DNA from: Apium graveolens
Lineage: Eukaryota > Streptophyta > Magnoliopsida > Apiales > Apiaceae
Reading direction: 5' to 3'
Assembly: GCF_009905375.1 (NCBI RefSeq)
Contig: NC_133657.1
Location: 1,984,001 to 2,048,000 of the forward strand
DNA: 64,000 nt
A program made the translations under genes and the position numbers. This document shows positions 10,800-21,075 of the stretch, one piece after another (the first letter of the stretch is position 1; each line of letters begins with the position of its first letter). The notes under the pieces were generated by a model. That model did not search any database, had not been told where the DNA came from, and saw only the letters and a list, made by a program, of their open reading frames with translations.

Positions 10800-11024
10800 A
10801 TGGTTTTCTACTATGATTGGGACAATAACAAGGTAATTATCGACGGCGTGGCTTATGACGGGCCGGAAGGAGATGAAGACATGGCAATAGCTCTCCGCCG
10901 TATTCAAATGGCGCTTGAGCGCAAGAAAAGAAAGAAAAATGAGGCGAAGGCGGAAAAGTTGAAGAGGATGAAGGACGACGATAAGGGTGATAAAGGCGGT
11001 TCTTCCAACACCATTAAAACTTGA
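10800..11024 (+). CDS. Small lysine-rich protein of the MULE, unknown function
   Basis: An ATG ORF of 74 residues, about 72 bases downstream of a good TATA box (10721-10728) and a short leader. It starts with a Tyr/Trp/Asp segment (MVFYYDWDNNKVIIDG), continues with an acidic stretch, then a likely helix rich in Arg/Lys/Glu (about 28-60) and a Gly/Ser/Thr tail. I do not recognise the family. The helical basic part could bind nucleic acid or a partner. A promoter directly ahead and its place between dyad clusters and the right end favour a real transposon gene, but a chance ORF is not excluded. Confidence 0.45.
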   Translation: MVFYYDWDNNKVIIDGVAYDGPEGDEDMAIALRRIQMALERKKRKKNEAKAEKLKRMKDDDKGDKGGSSNTIKT

Positions 11025-11434
11025 TCATTCTCGTCGGAATAAAATGTTTAAGTTATTATGTATTTTGTTTAAGAAAATATTTGAATGTACTCCTTTTCTA
11101 TTTGAATGAAATAAATTATTTAATATTTATCTTTCTTGTATTGTCGAATTTAATTTATCAATTTTTAATTTATAATAAACAAATATAATGTTAAAAATTA
11201 AAAATGTGAAAAACTAAAAAAATGAATTTTTATCGAATTTTCTTTGCCTATAAAAAATATAAAATAACTTAGCCTCTAAAATGTTAAAAATTTCTTGGTA
11301 ACAAACTATATAAAAATTTCTTGTTATGTTATTATGCACATATTAAAAATGTGAAAAACTAAAAAAATGAAATTTTATTGAATTTTCTTTGCCTATAAAA
11401 ATTATAAAATAACTTAGAATAACTCGGCCACCTA

Positions 11435-11540
11435 CCGCATTGTGTCATTGCGACCCCCTCAATGAAACAATGCGGCAGGTGGCTCTTCAACCACCTATGC
11501 TGTGGCTGTGATTTACACCTCCCGCATTGACACATTTCGG
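11435..11540. repeat. Dyad-motif cluster 7, containing the right inverted repeat
   Basis: Motifs at 11435-11453 (spacer TGT), 11457-11475 (AAA) and 11522-11540 (ACA). The segment 11460-11511 is the inverted counterpart of 4591-4639. Confidence 0.7.
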
Positions 11541-12102
11541 GAGGTTTTTTTTTTATTATTTTGTTCTTATTTATTTAAAATGGAAAAATTGTATAATTTT
11601 TTTTAATTCAGTATAACTTCATTATACAGTACAAATGTGCTATTATACACAAATTTGAAATATTTAAAATTTAAATTAAAATAATTTAATTAGAATTCAC
11701 TCAAAAAAGTGTCGTATTCGGAAGACGACACCTTTCGATCAATAAACAATCATAATATTGAACATTTCAGTTATCGCGACCCCCTCAATGAAACAATGCG
11801 GCAGGTGGCTCTTCAACCACCTATGTTGTGGCTGTGATTTACACCTCCCGCATTGACACATTGCGGGAGGGGGAATTTTTTTATTATTTTATTCTTATTT
11901 ATTTAAAATGGAAAAATTGTATAATTTTTTTTAATTCAGTATAACTTCATTATACAGTACAAATGTGTTATTATACACAAATTTGAAATATTTAAAATTT
12001 AAATTAAAATAGTTTAATTAGAATTCACTCAAAAAAGTGTCGTTTTCGGAAGACGACACCTTTCGATCAATAAACAATCATAACATTGAACATTTCAGTT
12101 AT
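11451..12102. repeat. Tandem duplication of a 326-base unit
   Basis: The unit 11451-11776 is followed at once by a second copy from 11777 to about 12102. The two differ at only a handful of positions (for example TTTCGG against TTGCGG in the motif). The copy carries a second right inverted repeat (11786-11837) and motifs at 11783-11801 and 11848-11866. Confidence 0.85.
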
Positions 12103-12356
12103 CATCTGCGTTTTTTTATTTTTTTCATTAAAACTAATATTTTAAATATTTTTCCGATTATATATCTAATTAAATTTTAAATTCTTAACTCATTATACAA
12201 TTGATAATATAAATGGGAAGTAGTAATAAAATTAGTAAATATAGAAACAAGTTGTTGTTCAAATTAGTTATATACTTTTTAACTCCGTTATTATCGGAAA
12301 CAAATTAAATCATTAAAATATAATTTTTTGTTATTTAAGAAATTAAATAACTGATT

Positions 12357-12545
12357 CATTGTTTCATTGCGCTGTTGCAATGAAAGAATGCGGGGTATTG
12401 TTGCATTGAAACAATGCGGCAGCATCTGCAGCAATGTTTCATTGCAGCCTTTGCAATGAAACATTGCGGATATCTGCCGCAATGTTTCAATGTGGAAGGG
12501 GTTACTACAAGCACCCGGGGTTTCTGCCGCAATGTTTCAATGTGG
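12357..12545. repeat. Dyad-motif cluster 8 (right end)
   Basis: Seven motifs within 190 bases: starts near 12354, 12375, 12401, 12429, 12451, 12477 and 12527. Spacers are TTT or AAA throughout. Half-sites occur in direct and inverted combinations. Confidence 0.7.
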
Positions 12546-12572
12546 AAGGGGTTACTACAAGCACCCGGGGTT
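12473..12572. repeat. Perfect tandem pair of a 50-base unit
   Basis: The unit 12473-12522 is repeated identically at 12523-12572. Each copy carries one dyad motif and an ACCCGGGG block. The motif family ends here, which marks the likely right boundary of the MULE. Confidence 0.85.
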
Positions 12573-12595
12573 GTGGACCAAAACCCATAAATTAT

Positions 12596-13379
12596 ATATA
12601 AATATATGTGCAGAATTTATAAGATACTAGTACTGATCTAACATGTTCAGTTAGCAAGTACAAAGCACATGTTTCATTGACAATTCTCATTCTCTCAATT
12701 ATATTCACTGCCTAATTATTTCTGCATTAATCATGTGTTTTTACTTTGTTGATAAAAATGCTTTGTACCGGGATTAGTTGAACCAAATTTTTATTTAACT
12801 CAATTATATTTATCATTAACTGTTGATTATTTTAAATTGTAATGTCTGAGAAAAGTTACTCTAAAAATTTTAAATTAATTCGTTTTTGCTCTGCTAATCA
12901 AACTCTTGGATATTTCCTTAACTGACTTTTCAAAATTAAAAATGAGACATGCACATTCTTAATAGGGATTTCCACACCAAACTTTTAATCCAAAAGTTAT
13001 CGAAAAGACAAAATTGCCCTTATATTAGTTTGTTTTTTTATCCATTACACATGTATACATTAAAGTCGAACTCCTGACCTTATATAAGGGCTACAGAGGT
13101 CAATCGCTGCACAAGATTTTATTAACTTATTATTGTGCTAACATACTGGGCAAAAAGTTATTGAAAGGACACAATTGTCTGCCATCATATTAGTTTTTTT
13201 TTTTGAATTGATTACATATGTTATAAGTCGAATTCATGATCTTTCATAATGTGTATAAGAGACCACACCTACATTTTGTTGTTGATTTATTATTGTGCTT
13301 ACATGGGGGCAGATTTGTCTTTTCAATATAGGTGCAGGTGACCTACTAAAACTAAGATGGTACTAAGAACTATTTAGTA
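12596..13379. other. Intergenic DNA with SINE-like fragments
   Basis: No gene seen. On the minus strand, blocks near 13015-13130 and 13195-13310 each resemble a degraded tRNA-derived SINE: a GTCGAACTCCTGACC-like complement of a pol III B box followed on the reverse strand by a poly(A) run. The copies resemble each other and a clearer copy at 48050-48142. Confidence 0.4.
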
Positions 13380-13692
13380 CTCCTTCCGTCCCTAAAAACG
13401 TTTCCTATCTGTGTTGGACACGTTTGCTAATGCACACTTTCTGTTGTTTATATTCTTTAATTTCGTATTAATATTAAATATAAAAACTTCATTATATTAA
13501 ATCACTCATAAATACGAATTTAACAAGATCATTGATGATTATATTTGATCTTATTATAGATTAGACGTAAATTAATAGTCAATCGCTTATCAATGTTTGA
13601 TCTTATAAATTAAACATAAATTAATAGTCAATCGCTTACCATGAATAGTATCAGAAATCAAAATAGGAAATGTATTACGGGACCGGAGGGAG
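13380..13692. mobile_element. Stowaway-type MITE 1
   Basis: Terminal inverted repeats CTCCTTCCGTCCC and GGGACCGGAGGGAG are flanked by TA dinucleotides (13378-13379 and 13693-13694). The 313-base interior is AT-rich and non-coding. TA target duplication and the CTCCCTCCGTCCC-type ends are diagnostic of Stowaway (Tc1/mariner) MITEs. Confidence 0.8.
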
Positions 13693-14536
13693 TACTGTCT
13701 ACAAGAAAAATTTGAAATTGAAGATGGGCATGAGAATATTGAGATTTTGATACTGATAATAACAATTTTTATTAGACTCATTTTTACCACCTTGACGCAG
13801 AAAACGGAACAGTGAAGTATGTGTATAAAAGTAATACGTATTAGACTTTTGAGGTTAATTATCTAATTTTTTTTTTTTTTTTTTTTTTTTGCCAAGGTTA
13901 ATTATCTAATTAAGAGTTAATCAAGAAAAAATCGTTAGTGCTGAGACAAGCTGGTGCGGAATCAAGACACGTGGTTTGTTCATGAATTATGTGATAAGCA
14001 CGTTACATAGATAGGATTTGGTAATTATAAATTCATTGTTCACAATTAATTACGAATATTTTAATTTAATAAGGTACAAATGATAGAAAAAGCAAATCGC
14101 ATCAGTTCAGTAGACAATTGGCAAGAGGGTTCCTACTGCCGATTGCCGGCTGCTGACAATTGGCATCATACATTTCATAGTGGGATGACTTGCCGGAATG
14201 CTACTAGCGATTTATTTAATTACAGAAATGTTTATCGATAATATTCAGTATTCTAAAAAACGGCCGATTAGCCGATTAATTGGATGATTAATCGGATTTC
14301 GAACGGGACTCGGATTTTGAACAAATCCCGTTTCGATTAATCAGAAATCGAGTTCAAATATGTTTTTTAAAAGTCGGTCAAAAGATGGTCAATTCAATTA
14401 AAAATCGGCCACTTCGGGTCTCGATTAGTTCTAAATATTAAATAGTGAATATTAATTATTACGTATAAATCAATTATCAATAAAAATATGTATAAATCAC
14501 TTAAATATCAAATATTAACTAATGATATATGTGATA
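13693..14536. other. Intergenic DNA with poly(T) and a degraded repeat
   Basis: A run of more than 20 T lies near 13868-13890. Around 14260-14410 there is a GATTAATCGG-rich self-similar repeat in both orientations, probably a degraded transposon. No gene is supported. Confidence 0.4.
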
Positions 14537-14795
14537 CCCCCTCCGTCTCTAAAAACGTTTCCTATTCGTGTTGAACACGTTTGCCCATACACACTTTTAA
14601 TTGTTAATGTCTTTAATTTCGTATTAGTATTAAATATAAAAATTTCATTGTATTAAAGTACTCATATATACGAATTCAACAATATCACTCATGTCTATAT
14701 TTGATCTTATAGATTAGACGTAAATTAGTAGTCAATCGCTTACGATGAACAGTGTCAGAAGTCAAAACGGGAAACATTTAACGGGACGGAGGGAG
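14537..14795. mobile_element. Stowaway-type MITE 2
   Basis: Ends CCCCCTCCGTCTC and GGGACGGAGGGAG with flanking TA at 14535-14536 and 14796-14797. The interior is clearly homologous to MITE 1 (shared CTAAAAACGTTTCCTAT and ACACGTTTGC blocks), so both belong to one family. Confidence 0.8.
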
Positions 14796-15558
14796 TACTA
14801 TTTTATAAATCCGCTTAATAAAATTTAAATAAAATTTTATATTATTGTTTAATCAATTAAATTATTTTTGATTAATATTTCAATTAATAATCAATTATAC
14901 GACTCATCACTGAAAATACCTTTCCCAAATAATGTTAATTTCCAAATTTTAGAACACCCAATTTTCCAAGGGTACAGACTATTTTGTAGCTTCCACGAAT
15001 AAGAACTCTAAAATCTGACCAATGTAAACAATATAAAACTGCAGGCAGCCTCGTTTGTAGCTTAGATTGCTGAGGTATAGTTAATTACAAGCTGTAACAA
15101 CATGAATCCAACATAAATTTATCCTCCTAATTTGTCTTTCTCTATTTTTTTGTTCGTGTGCGCGTGTAGTGAGTTAATCAGAGTGCTGATGATGTGTTTC
15201 CAGTGGTATTTGCCACCGGCACCACCGTCATTATTATTTTGCGTTGTCGAATAAAATTAGTTTATTTTACATACACGACCTCCACTAAGGGTCGGGGAAG
15301 ATATGAGTTGTACGTACGTGCAAATTAAGCATTTCCATTTCTATGTTGCATAATGTTCGTTTTTGTTCCGAGAGATAGATGTATATGTATATTATTTGTA
15401 CATAAAACTAAATTTAGAAAAAGACGTGGCCGAGGTCCGAGGCACTTGTTCAATAGTGATGGCATATAATATGAAATAATTATTACTCGTAGCAATTGTG
15501 TAGGGATTTTTGGACCACATACCCTAATTTAATTTCATAGTATTTATCGTACTGCTAC
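14796..15558. other. Intergenic DNA, nothing recognised
   Basis: AT-rich, no ORF with protein character. It ends abruptly at the LTR of the Tat-type element. Confidence 0.4.
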
Positions 15559-15748
15559 TGTTACGCCCTTTTGCGAATGTAAAGAACACCCTTCAGTCAC
15601 GTCCTTCGACGAGCTTGAAAAGGAAGAGAATACCTTCGCAGAAGAGCGTAACAGTTTAGTTCGATCGAGCCTGAAAAAGAAGAGACTGCGTGAGATTCTC
15701 TTCCTTGTCCCCCGATTCACCTCCGTGTGAGAATCAGTAATCTGAATG

Positions 15749-17025
15749 TGTTATGTCCAAATATGGACATGGGCTCTAAACAAGCCCATTACAAGAATTA
15801 TTAATAATATTGGACTTAATAAACAAACTCAAGAATATGGAAGAGCTCTCCTAATTTGTATATGGATCAGGATCATGTACCGCATGTTGACCAAGACTTC
15901 GCATGATGACACATGAAAATATATAAAGGAGGATAGTCATGTTCACCTCTTACTAGGAGATGGAACATGTCCACCTCTACCTAGGAGGTGACGTCTGTCC
16001 ATCTCGTACTAGGAGGTGAGTCATGTATGCCTTTCCAACAGGAAGGGGCATGTCCACCTCTTACTAGGAGGTGAGTCCTGCCCTCCTCTTACAAGAAAGT
16101 GAGTCATGCCCTCCTCTTACTAGGAGGTGAGTCTTATCCGCCTCTCCAGCAGTAAGGGGGTCATGTGCTCAACAAGACTGGAGTCTTGTCCACCTCTCAA
16201 TCGGAAAGGGAGTCATGTCCACCTCTCAACAAGACTGGAGTCTTGTCCACCTCTCAATCGGAAAGGGAGTCATGTCCACCTCTCAACAAGATATGGATCA
16301 AGTCCACCTCTCAACAAGAGGGGAATCCTCTTCTCATACTACTAAGAGGGGAGTCCTCTCCTCATACTATTAAGAGGGGAGTCCTCTCCTCATACTACTA
16401 AGAGGAGAGTCCTCTCCTCATATCACTAAGAGGGGAGTCATCTCCTCATATCATGCATGACTCCATATTACTAGGAGGGGTGGCCTACCATCATATCACT
16501 ATGACGGGTAGCATGTCCCAATATTAACAGGAGGGGAATCCTCACCTCATATTTTAAGAGACAAGTGAGAGTCCACGATCACATGTCAACTGCACAAAAA
16601 ATATTATTACAACACTTTATGACTACATGACCCTATTGGAACACATCATGGAAATCTAGCGGGACTATATTACGCTTGGAAGGACCTCATCGAGGTCAAC
16701 ACTACTTACATATTTCCGGGTCCACATCACATGACCAGACTCTAAGGGGTCGCATGTGAGGGCTCTAGGTGTTCCTGTGCCTCACCAACGAGATATATTC
16801 ACCTAATGCCATGACGGCCTATTACAGCCTAATTGGGCTTGGGCCATGGAATAATATGGGCTTATTACGAACTATCCAACGGTCAACGAACCTGGGTTTT
16901 GATGGACCGGGCCAAACCTTAGCCCGTCCAGGTAACTTGTCCTCCAAGAACTACGTGTAGCTTGAACCCCTATAAAAGGGTACGTAGGCCTCTTGTTTAC
17001 AGATGCTCAACTGTTAGAAATAAGA
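15749..17025. mobile_element. 1.28-kb insert in the LTR with minisatellite and TATA box
   Basis: The segment begins TGTTATGTCC and is flanked by a 123-base direct repeat (15626-15748 and 17026-17148, offset exactly 1400). It carries a minisatellite (about 15945-16560) and, near its right end, a TATAAAAG box at 16971-16978, so it resembles the U3 and R part of an LTR. A 123-base flanking repeat is far too long for a target-site duplication; unequal recombination between related LTRs is a better explanation. Confidence 0.5.
15945..16560. repeat. Minisatellite of about 29-31 base units
   Basis: About twenty degenerate units of the form CACCTCTTACTAGGAGGTGAGTC. A higher-order 58-base repeat occurs at about 16165-16290, and a CTCCTCATACTACTAAGAGG variant at 16320-16450. 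Each unit is partly self-complementary (CCTCTT...AAGAGG, CACCTC...GAGGTG). Confidence 0.8.
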
Positions 17026-17224
17026 GAGAATACCTTCGCAGAAGGGCGTAACAGTTCAGTTCGATCAAGCCTGAAAAAGAAGAGACTGCGTGGGATTCTC
17101 TTCCTTGTCCCCCGATTCACTTCCGTGTGAGAATCAGTAATCTGAATGCAAATAAGTTTGAGAATATAAGAAAGTAGTAAAGTGTGTGAGTATGCAGAGA
17201 ATTGTGTGTTTTTTACACACAGAC

Positions 17225-17268
17225 AGACACACACACACACACACATACACATATATATATATATATAA
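17225..17268. repeat. CA/TA microsatellite in the LTR
   Basis: An (AC)n run passes directly into an (AT)n run. The homologous site in the other LTR (27966-27982) has only a short (AT)n tract. Confidence 0.85.
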
Positions 17269-17689
17269 TCTTGGTAATTAATGTTCGTCCGTTATGCTAA
17301 CAAATCGGACGAATGTTGGAGAGAAAAAGGGGTGTTTTAATTATCTTTGCTCTTGTAACGATCGACCCACTTCTCTATGGACCTTCGATGATTGGTCCTC
17401 CGGCCCAACGGGACTTTAGTCATTGGGTCTTCATGCGTTGGGCCTGGGATGGGCCCAGAGCTAACATGTCCATGTCTTTCAGTTGGTCCGTCAGTCGACT
17501 GATAGACATATGACTTGACCCATCTTCAGGTTGAAACCCTAGGGTATGATTCGTCCTTCAGCTAACGTTTTGGGCACGCGTCAGTCACCTGGACGTGGTG
17601 GTGAATAGTTGTCCCACTTTCGAAATCTGTGTTTTCATCGTGGTCGTAGAATCTCAACTGTTTCCATCTGACACCCAAATATTTCTTAG

Positions 17690-20025
17690 TGCCTATATAA
17701 GCACCAAACTCTTTTTCATTTCCTTTTTACCAGAAACATTCCCCGAACCTTTTCTCTTGCTTTACTAGAATTTTTCAGGGATCAAAGAAACAGTAACGAG
17801 ACGGGCAACGTTAATTCCATTTTTCCAGACCATCCCATCTTTCTCGAATGTTTAGATATCTTATATTGTATGATTTCTTCTGCTTTCTTTGAGTTTTGGG
17901 TTTCTCTATGAAGTACCCCTGGGAATGGTCTGGGAATATTTATAATAGGATAATGGTTTTGTTCTTTCTGGGTTTGCCATATTTTCTGAGTTTTTCTTTT
18001 ATATTTTTCGGGGTGCCTTTTTGGGTGTAAAGATGATATGCGAGGTATTCTTGGGCAAGAACTTCCTTCAAATATTCTTCCCTTAGAACATCCTCCGGGA
18101 ACCATCCCTTGGCATTCTCCAGTCTTTTGGTCTAAGAGTCATTCGTTTGGTACAATGACATGTACTCGATCCTTTTTTCCCTTCTTCTTTTTTTGTCTTT
18201 TACAACTTCGTCTGAGTACATGGACTAATTAGCTTCTTTATTTTTTAACAGGGACATGGACCGAACGAATACCCTGGTGGGAACCTCTATATCTCTGTGT
18301 GAGCGAACATGGCAAAGGCTTTTCGGCTCCGTTACTTCGTACCCAACTTCCAATAACCTTTTGGAGATGCCCAAATCAAGGGTAGAGGAATTGTACGATG
18401 TCTACAATATCCCTCATGGAGCATTTTAGTTGTATGACGCAGATGATGACGAGGGAATCTTCGACAATCCAGGTGTCCCGGAGGGGTACGGAGACCGTGC
18501 GGTCGGCATTTCCCAAGCCGCTTTCAAGTGTGGATTCCGAGTGCCTCTGATTAAGATTCTGAAGCACTTATTCATGCAGATGGGCATGGCTTTGGGGATG
18601 ATGGATTCAAACGGGTTCATCCATATAAACTACTTTCAGAATCGATGCCTGTAGGTGGAGGTGAAACCATCCACTTGTCTTTTTTGGTTCCATTACGATT
18701 TTTGTAAGAATCCGAATAGTGTTAGATTCTATACCATCACCCGAAAAGGCAGGTCTGGCGGATTGGACGACCACCAATTCGAATAATAAGAGTACCCACA
18801 CCCATTGGTGATTTATTAGCGACCGAAGCTGGCTAAGTTTTCGGTATGGCGGGAAGTCAATCCGTCCAAATTTCTCATGCCAAATTTGAGTGACGAATAA
18901 AGACTAGTACAAAGCCTTACTTAAAGCCAGTGTGGCTAAACTCACATCTGCTCTGAGTCCCGGAGCTCCTATTGGCTTTTCGGTTTGTGGGGTGGGGGTA
19001 ACTAGTTATTTTCCTTCGTTCTTTATTTATGTTCGTAGTTTAGTGCCCTTATTTTTCCATTTATTCGTACTCGTCTGATTATTTTTCTATTTTAGTTTCA
19101 CTGTCTTCTATGAAGGCCTTGCTAAAGAGGAAAATGGTGAAGGCAGCAGAGAAGAAGGCTGCCGAATAGGCCATAAAACTGAAGGCGGCGGACCCCTCGG
19201 GTGAAGGGGAGAGGGCTGTTAGGAAGCCCGAGTCTAGCCGGCAGAAGCCTCATATTTCAGGTGAAGCTTCTGAAGACGGCCAAGAGACTGCCTCCGAAGG
19301 AATGGTCAATAAGCGCTAAAAGGGTCAGGACGGGGTCGTTCAGATGTACGTTCCTAGATGGGGTGTACTTACGAGCGATCATATGGTCCATCCTTCTTTT
19401 GATGCCATAAAGGAGGTAGCTCCGGATTTGTGTCGAGGATTATAGCTTTCGGCCAATCAGAACCTTTATGTTGTTGCCACTCTGATGGAGGCCTGTACGG
19501 AACTCATGACCTTCCTCCCCCTTATGAGTTTTTAATTTCTACTTGATTTATTATTTTGCGCAATACTTTCTTCTTTCACTCGGTTTTACCTTTTACCTTA
19601 TTTTATTTCAGCTACTCCTTGGGTCGCTGCTGTCACCGATAAGGTGCATGATATGCAGGGACGAATGGCCAAGGTAGAAGAGATGGAACGAAGAGCCACA
19701 ACTGCCAAGGAGGAGCTCAATAAGGTCTAGCTGCAAAATGAGACCCTAACAAGCCAAGAGAGTGTGATAATTGAAGATAAGCAGAGGCTGAGGGGGGAAT
19801 TGGAGATGGAGAACATGTAAATAGATGGGAGGAATGCTCAGCTGAAGAGATCTCGAAAAGAGCTCCGGAAGACCAAGAAACAACTGGAGCTGACCGAAGA
19901 GCACTGCTTCCAGTTCGGCGCCGACTAGTAGACGATACCCTTAAGGACCGTATCGACCGAACTGACGGAAATGAGCCTCTTCAGGTCTCTTCGGGAGAGG
20001 ATGAGGAACTTTCAGACAATTAATT
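17690..20025 (+). pseudogene. Antisense extra ORF of the Tat element (Transposase_28-like, coiled coil)
   Basis: Plus strand, opposite to gag-pol. A TATA box (CTATATAAGC, about 17692) precedes an ATG at 18256. The first exon reads in frame apart from a TAG at 18427 and holds a VGISQAAFKCGFRVPLIKIL block (about 18508-18567) typical of the plant 'putative gypsy type transposon' domain. Later pieces (19110-19530, 19620-20025) code for Lys/Ala-rich and long coiled-coil segments (for example VHDMQGRMAKVEEMERRATT), separated by likely introns. Several stops are TAG where CAG would fit. Antisense ORFs between integrase and 3' LTR are documented in Tat elements; their role is unknown. Confidence 0.65.
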
Positions 20026-20365
20026 TTGTCTTGTAATTTTATTTTCCGAATATTCATACTTCCCCCTTCGGGCTTTTAACTTTAGTTTCCTTCGGGCGTA
20101 CGATTTGATGGCCTTTGTGCCGTTTATATTTAATTCATCTTTGATTTATTTTTGCCTTAGTAATTTTTCTTATATATTGCATCTTTGGATTTTCCTATTA
20201 TATTGCATCTTTGGCTTTTCTTGTGCCTTGGTAATTTATTTAGTATCATTTTGGCCTTGCATACTTCTACCCCAAGTATTGAAGGGACAAGGACTTTTTC
20301 TTCAAAAATTATAGGAGTTTGATGCGTCTCCTTTCCAAAGGATATGCCATGTGTCTTGAAGACTT
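20026..20365. other. Non-coding AT-rich spacer in the Tat 3' region
   Basis: T-rich, with a direct repeat TTATATTGCATCTTTGG-like at about 20172 and 20200. No coding signal. Confidence 0.45.
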
Positions 20366-20770
20366 GAAATGAACTATCTTTTTTGGGCATTCCCTTAGAT
20401 AGGTTTGTGACAAACGAATGAACTATCATCTTTAGGTAGCCCCTAGATATGTGTTCGCTCGTCCTTTTATTTTACAGAAGGATGAATGGCTTATCTACTT
20501 TAGGTAGCCTCTGTATAAGTCCTCATTTTCTCTTTTATCCCCAATAGTTATATGGTATCAATAATGATATTTCTAGATAAACAAATAGTAGTGAAGTAGG
20601 GGCGGGGGATTTTATCTTCATTTGATAGCCCTTGGATAAAACTTCATTCGTTCTTACTAATCATTCATAAGTAATGCTTAGGCAATGTGAGGAAGAGGAT
20701 GAAGGACATTATCTTTTTCGGGATAGCCCTTAGACAAATGTTCATTCGTTCACTCCATGCGTCAGTCTTG
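20365..20770. repeat. Degenerate tandem repeats in the Tat 3' region
   Basis: Five diverged units of about 65-110 bases share a core of the form ATCTTTTTGGGATAGCCC, TTAGATAA and TTCATTCGTTC (cores near 20379, 20427, 20485, 20610 and 20708). Tandem repeats in the 3' untranslated part are a known trait of Tat/Ogre elements. Confidence 0.6.
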
Positions 20771-21075
20771 GACATTTTTAAATAAATGGTATTTTGCAAA
20801 AGAAGTGTATTTTTATTGATGGTCTTTCACTCATTATACATTTTGCAATTTTTAGGTAAGTAAAGTACAATGCTTAAATGAAAATGCAAGAAACTCTTAC
20901 TTGTAGAATTTCCGAAGTCGGCTAGCATGCCATGTATTTTTTATTGCCTCACCCGCCAGGGTTTCCAATTTGTAAGTTCCTGGACGAACGATCTCTGTAA
21001 CTTTGTAAGGCCCTTCATAGTTCGGATGGAGCTTTCCTTGTTTCGCTGGAATGGATGCAGCCAGTTCCCTTAGGA

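Larger units (their letters stand above)
11025..12350. other. Right arm of the MULE, non-coding
   Basis: AT-rich with repeated words. A block of about 55 bases near 11190-11260 recurs at about 11345-11400 (AAAATGTGAAAAACTAAAAA). No coding sequence is seen apart from the structural repeats listed separately. Confidence 0.5.
4580..12595. mobile_element. Large MULE carrying PMD gene, FAR1-type transposase and a small ORF
   Basis: The element is defined by inverted copies of one block near its ends (4591-4639 against 11460-11511 and 11786-11837) and by a motif family confined to this interval. It contains a plus-strand plant-mobile-domain gene, a convergent minus-strand FAR1/MULE transposase gene and a plus-strand small ORF. 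Exact ends and the 9-bp target duplication expected of MULEs could not be fixed: the right end has been remodelled by two tandem duplications (326 bp and 50 bp units). Plant MULEs carrying captured host domains are established; this combination with the dyad array is my inference from layout. Confidence 0.7.
15559..17560 (-). repeat. 3' LTR of the Tat element, interrupted
   Basis: 15559-15748 and 17149 to about 17500 align with 27757-28190: start TGTTAYGCCC, AAAGAACACCCT, the GAGCCTGAAAA block, then GTAATTAATGTTYGTC and the GGTCCTYYGGCCCA region. The inner boundary is uncertain because the right LTR copy is truncated. A 1.28-kb foreign segment lies inside. Confidence 0.65.

Noticed and set aside
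4565..12600. An exact 9-bp target duplication for the large MULE
   Set aside because: No convincing matching 9-mers flank the motif-bearing interval; the ends are remodelled, so none is claimed.
15945..16560. A CRISPR-like array
   Set aside because: Repeats are contiguous and degenerate with no unique spacers, in plant LTR DNA; this is a minisatellite.
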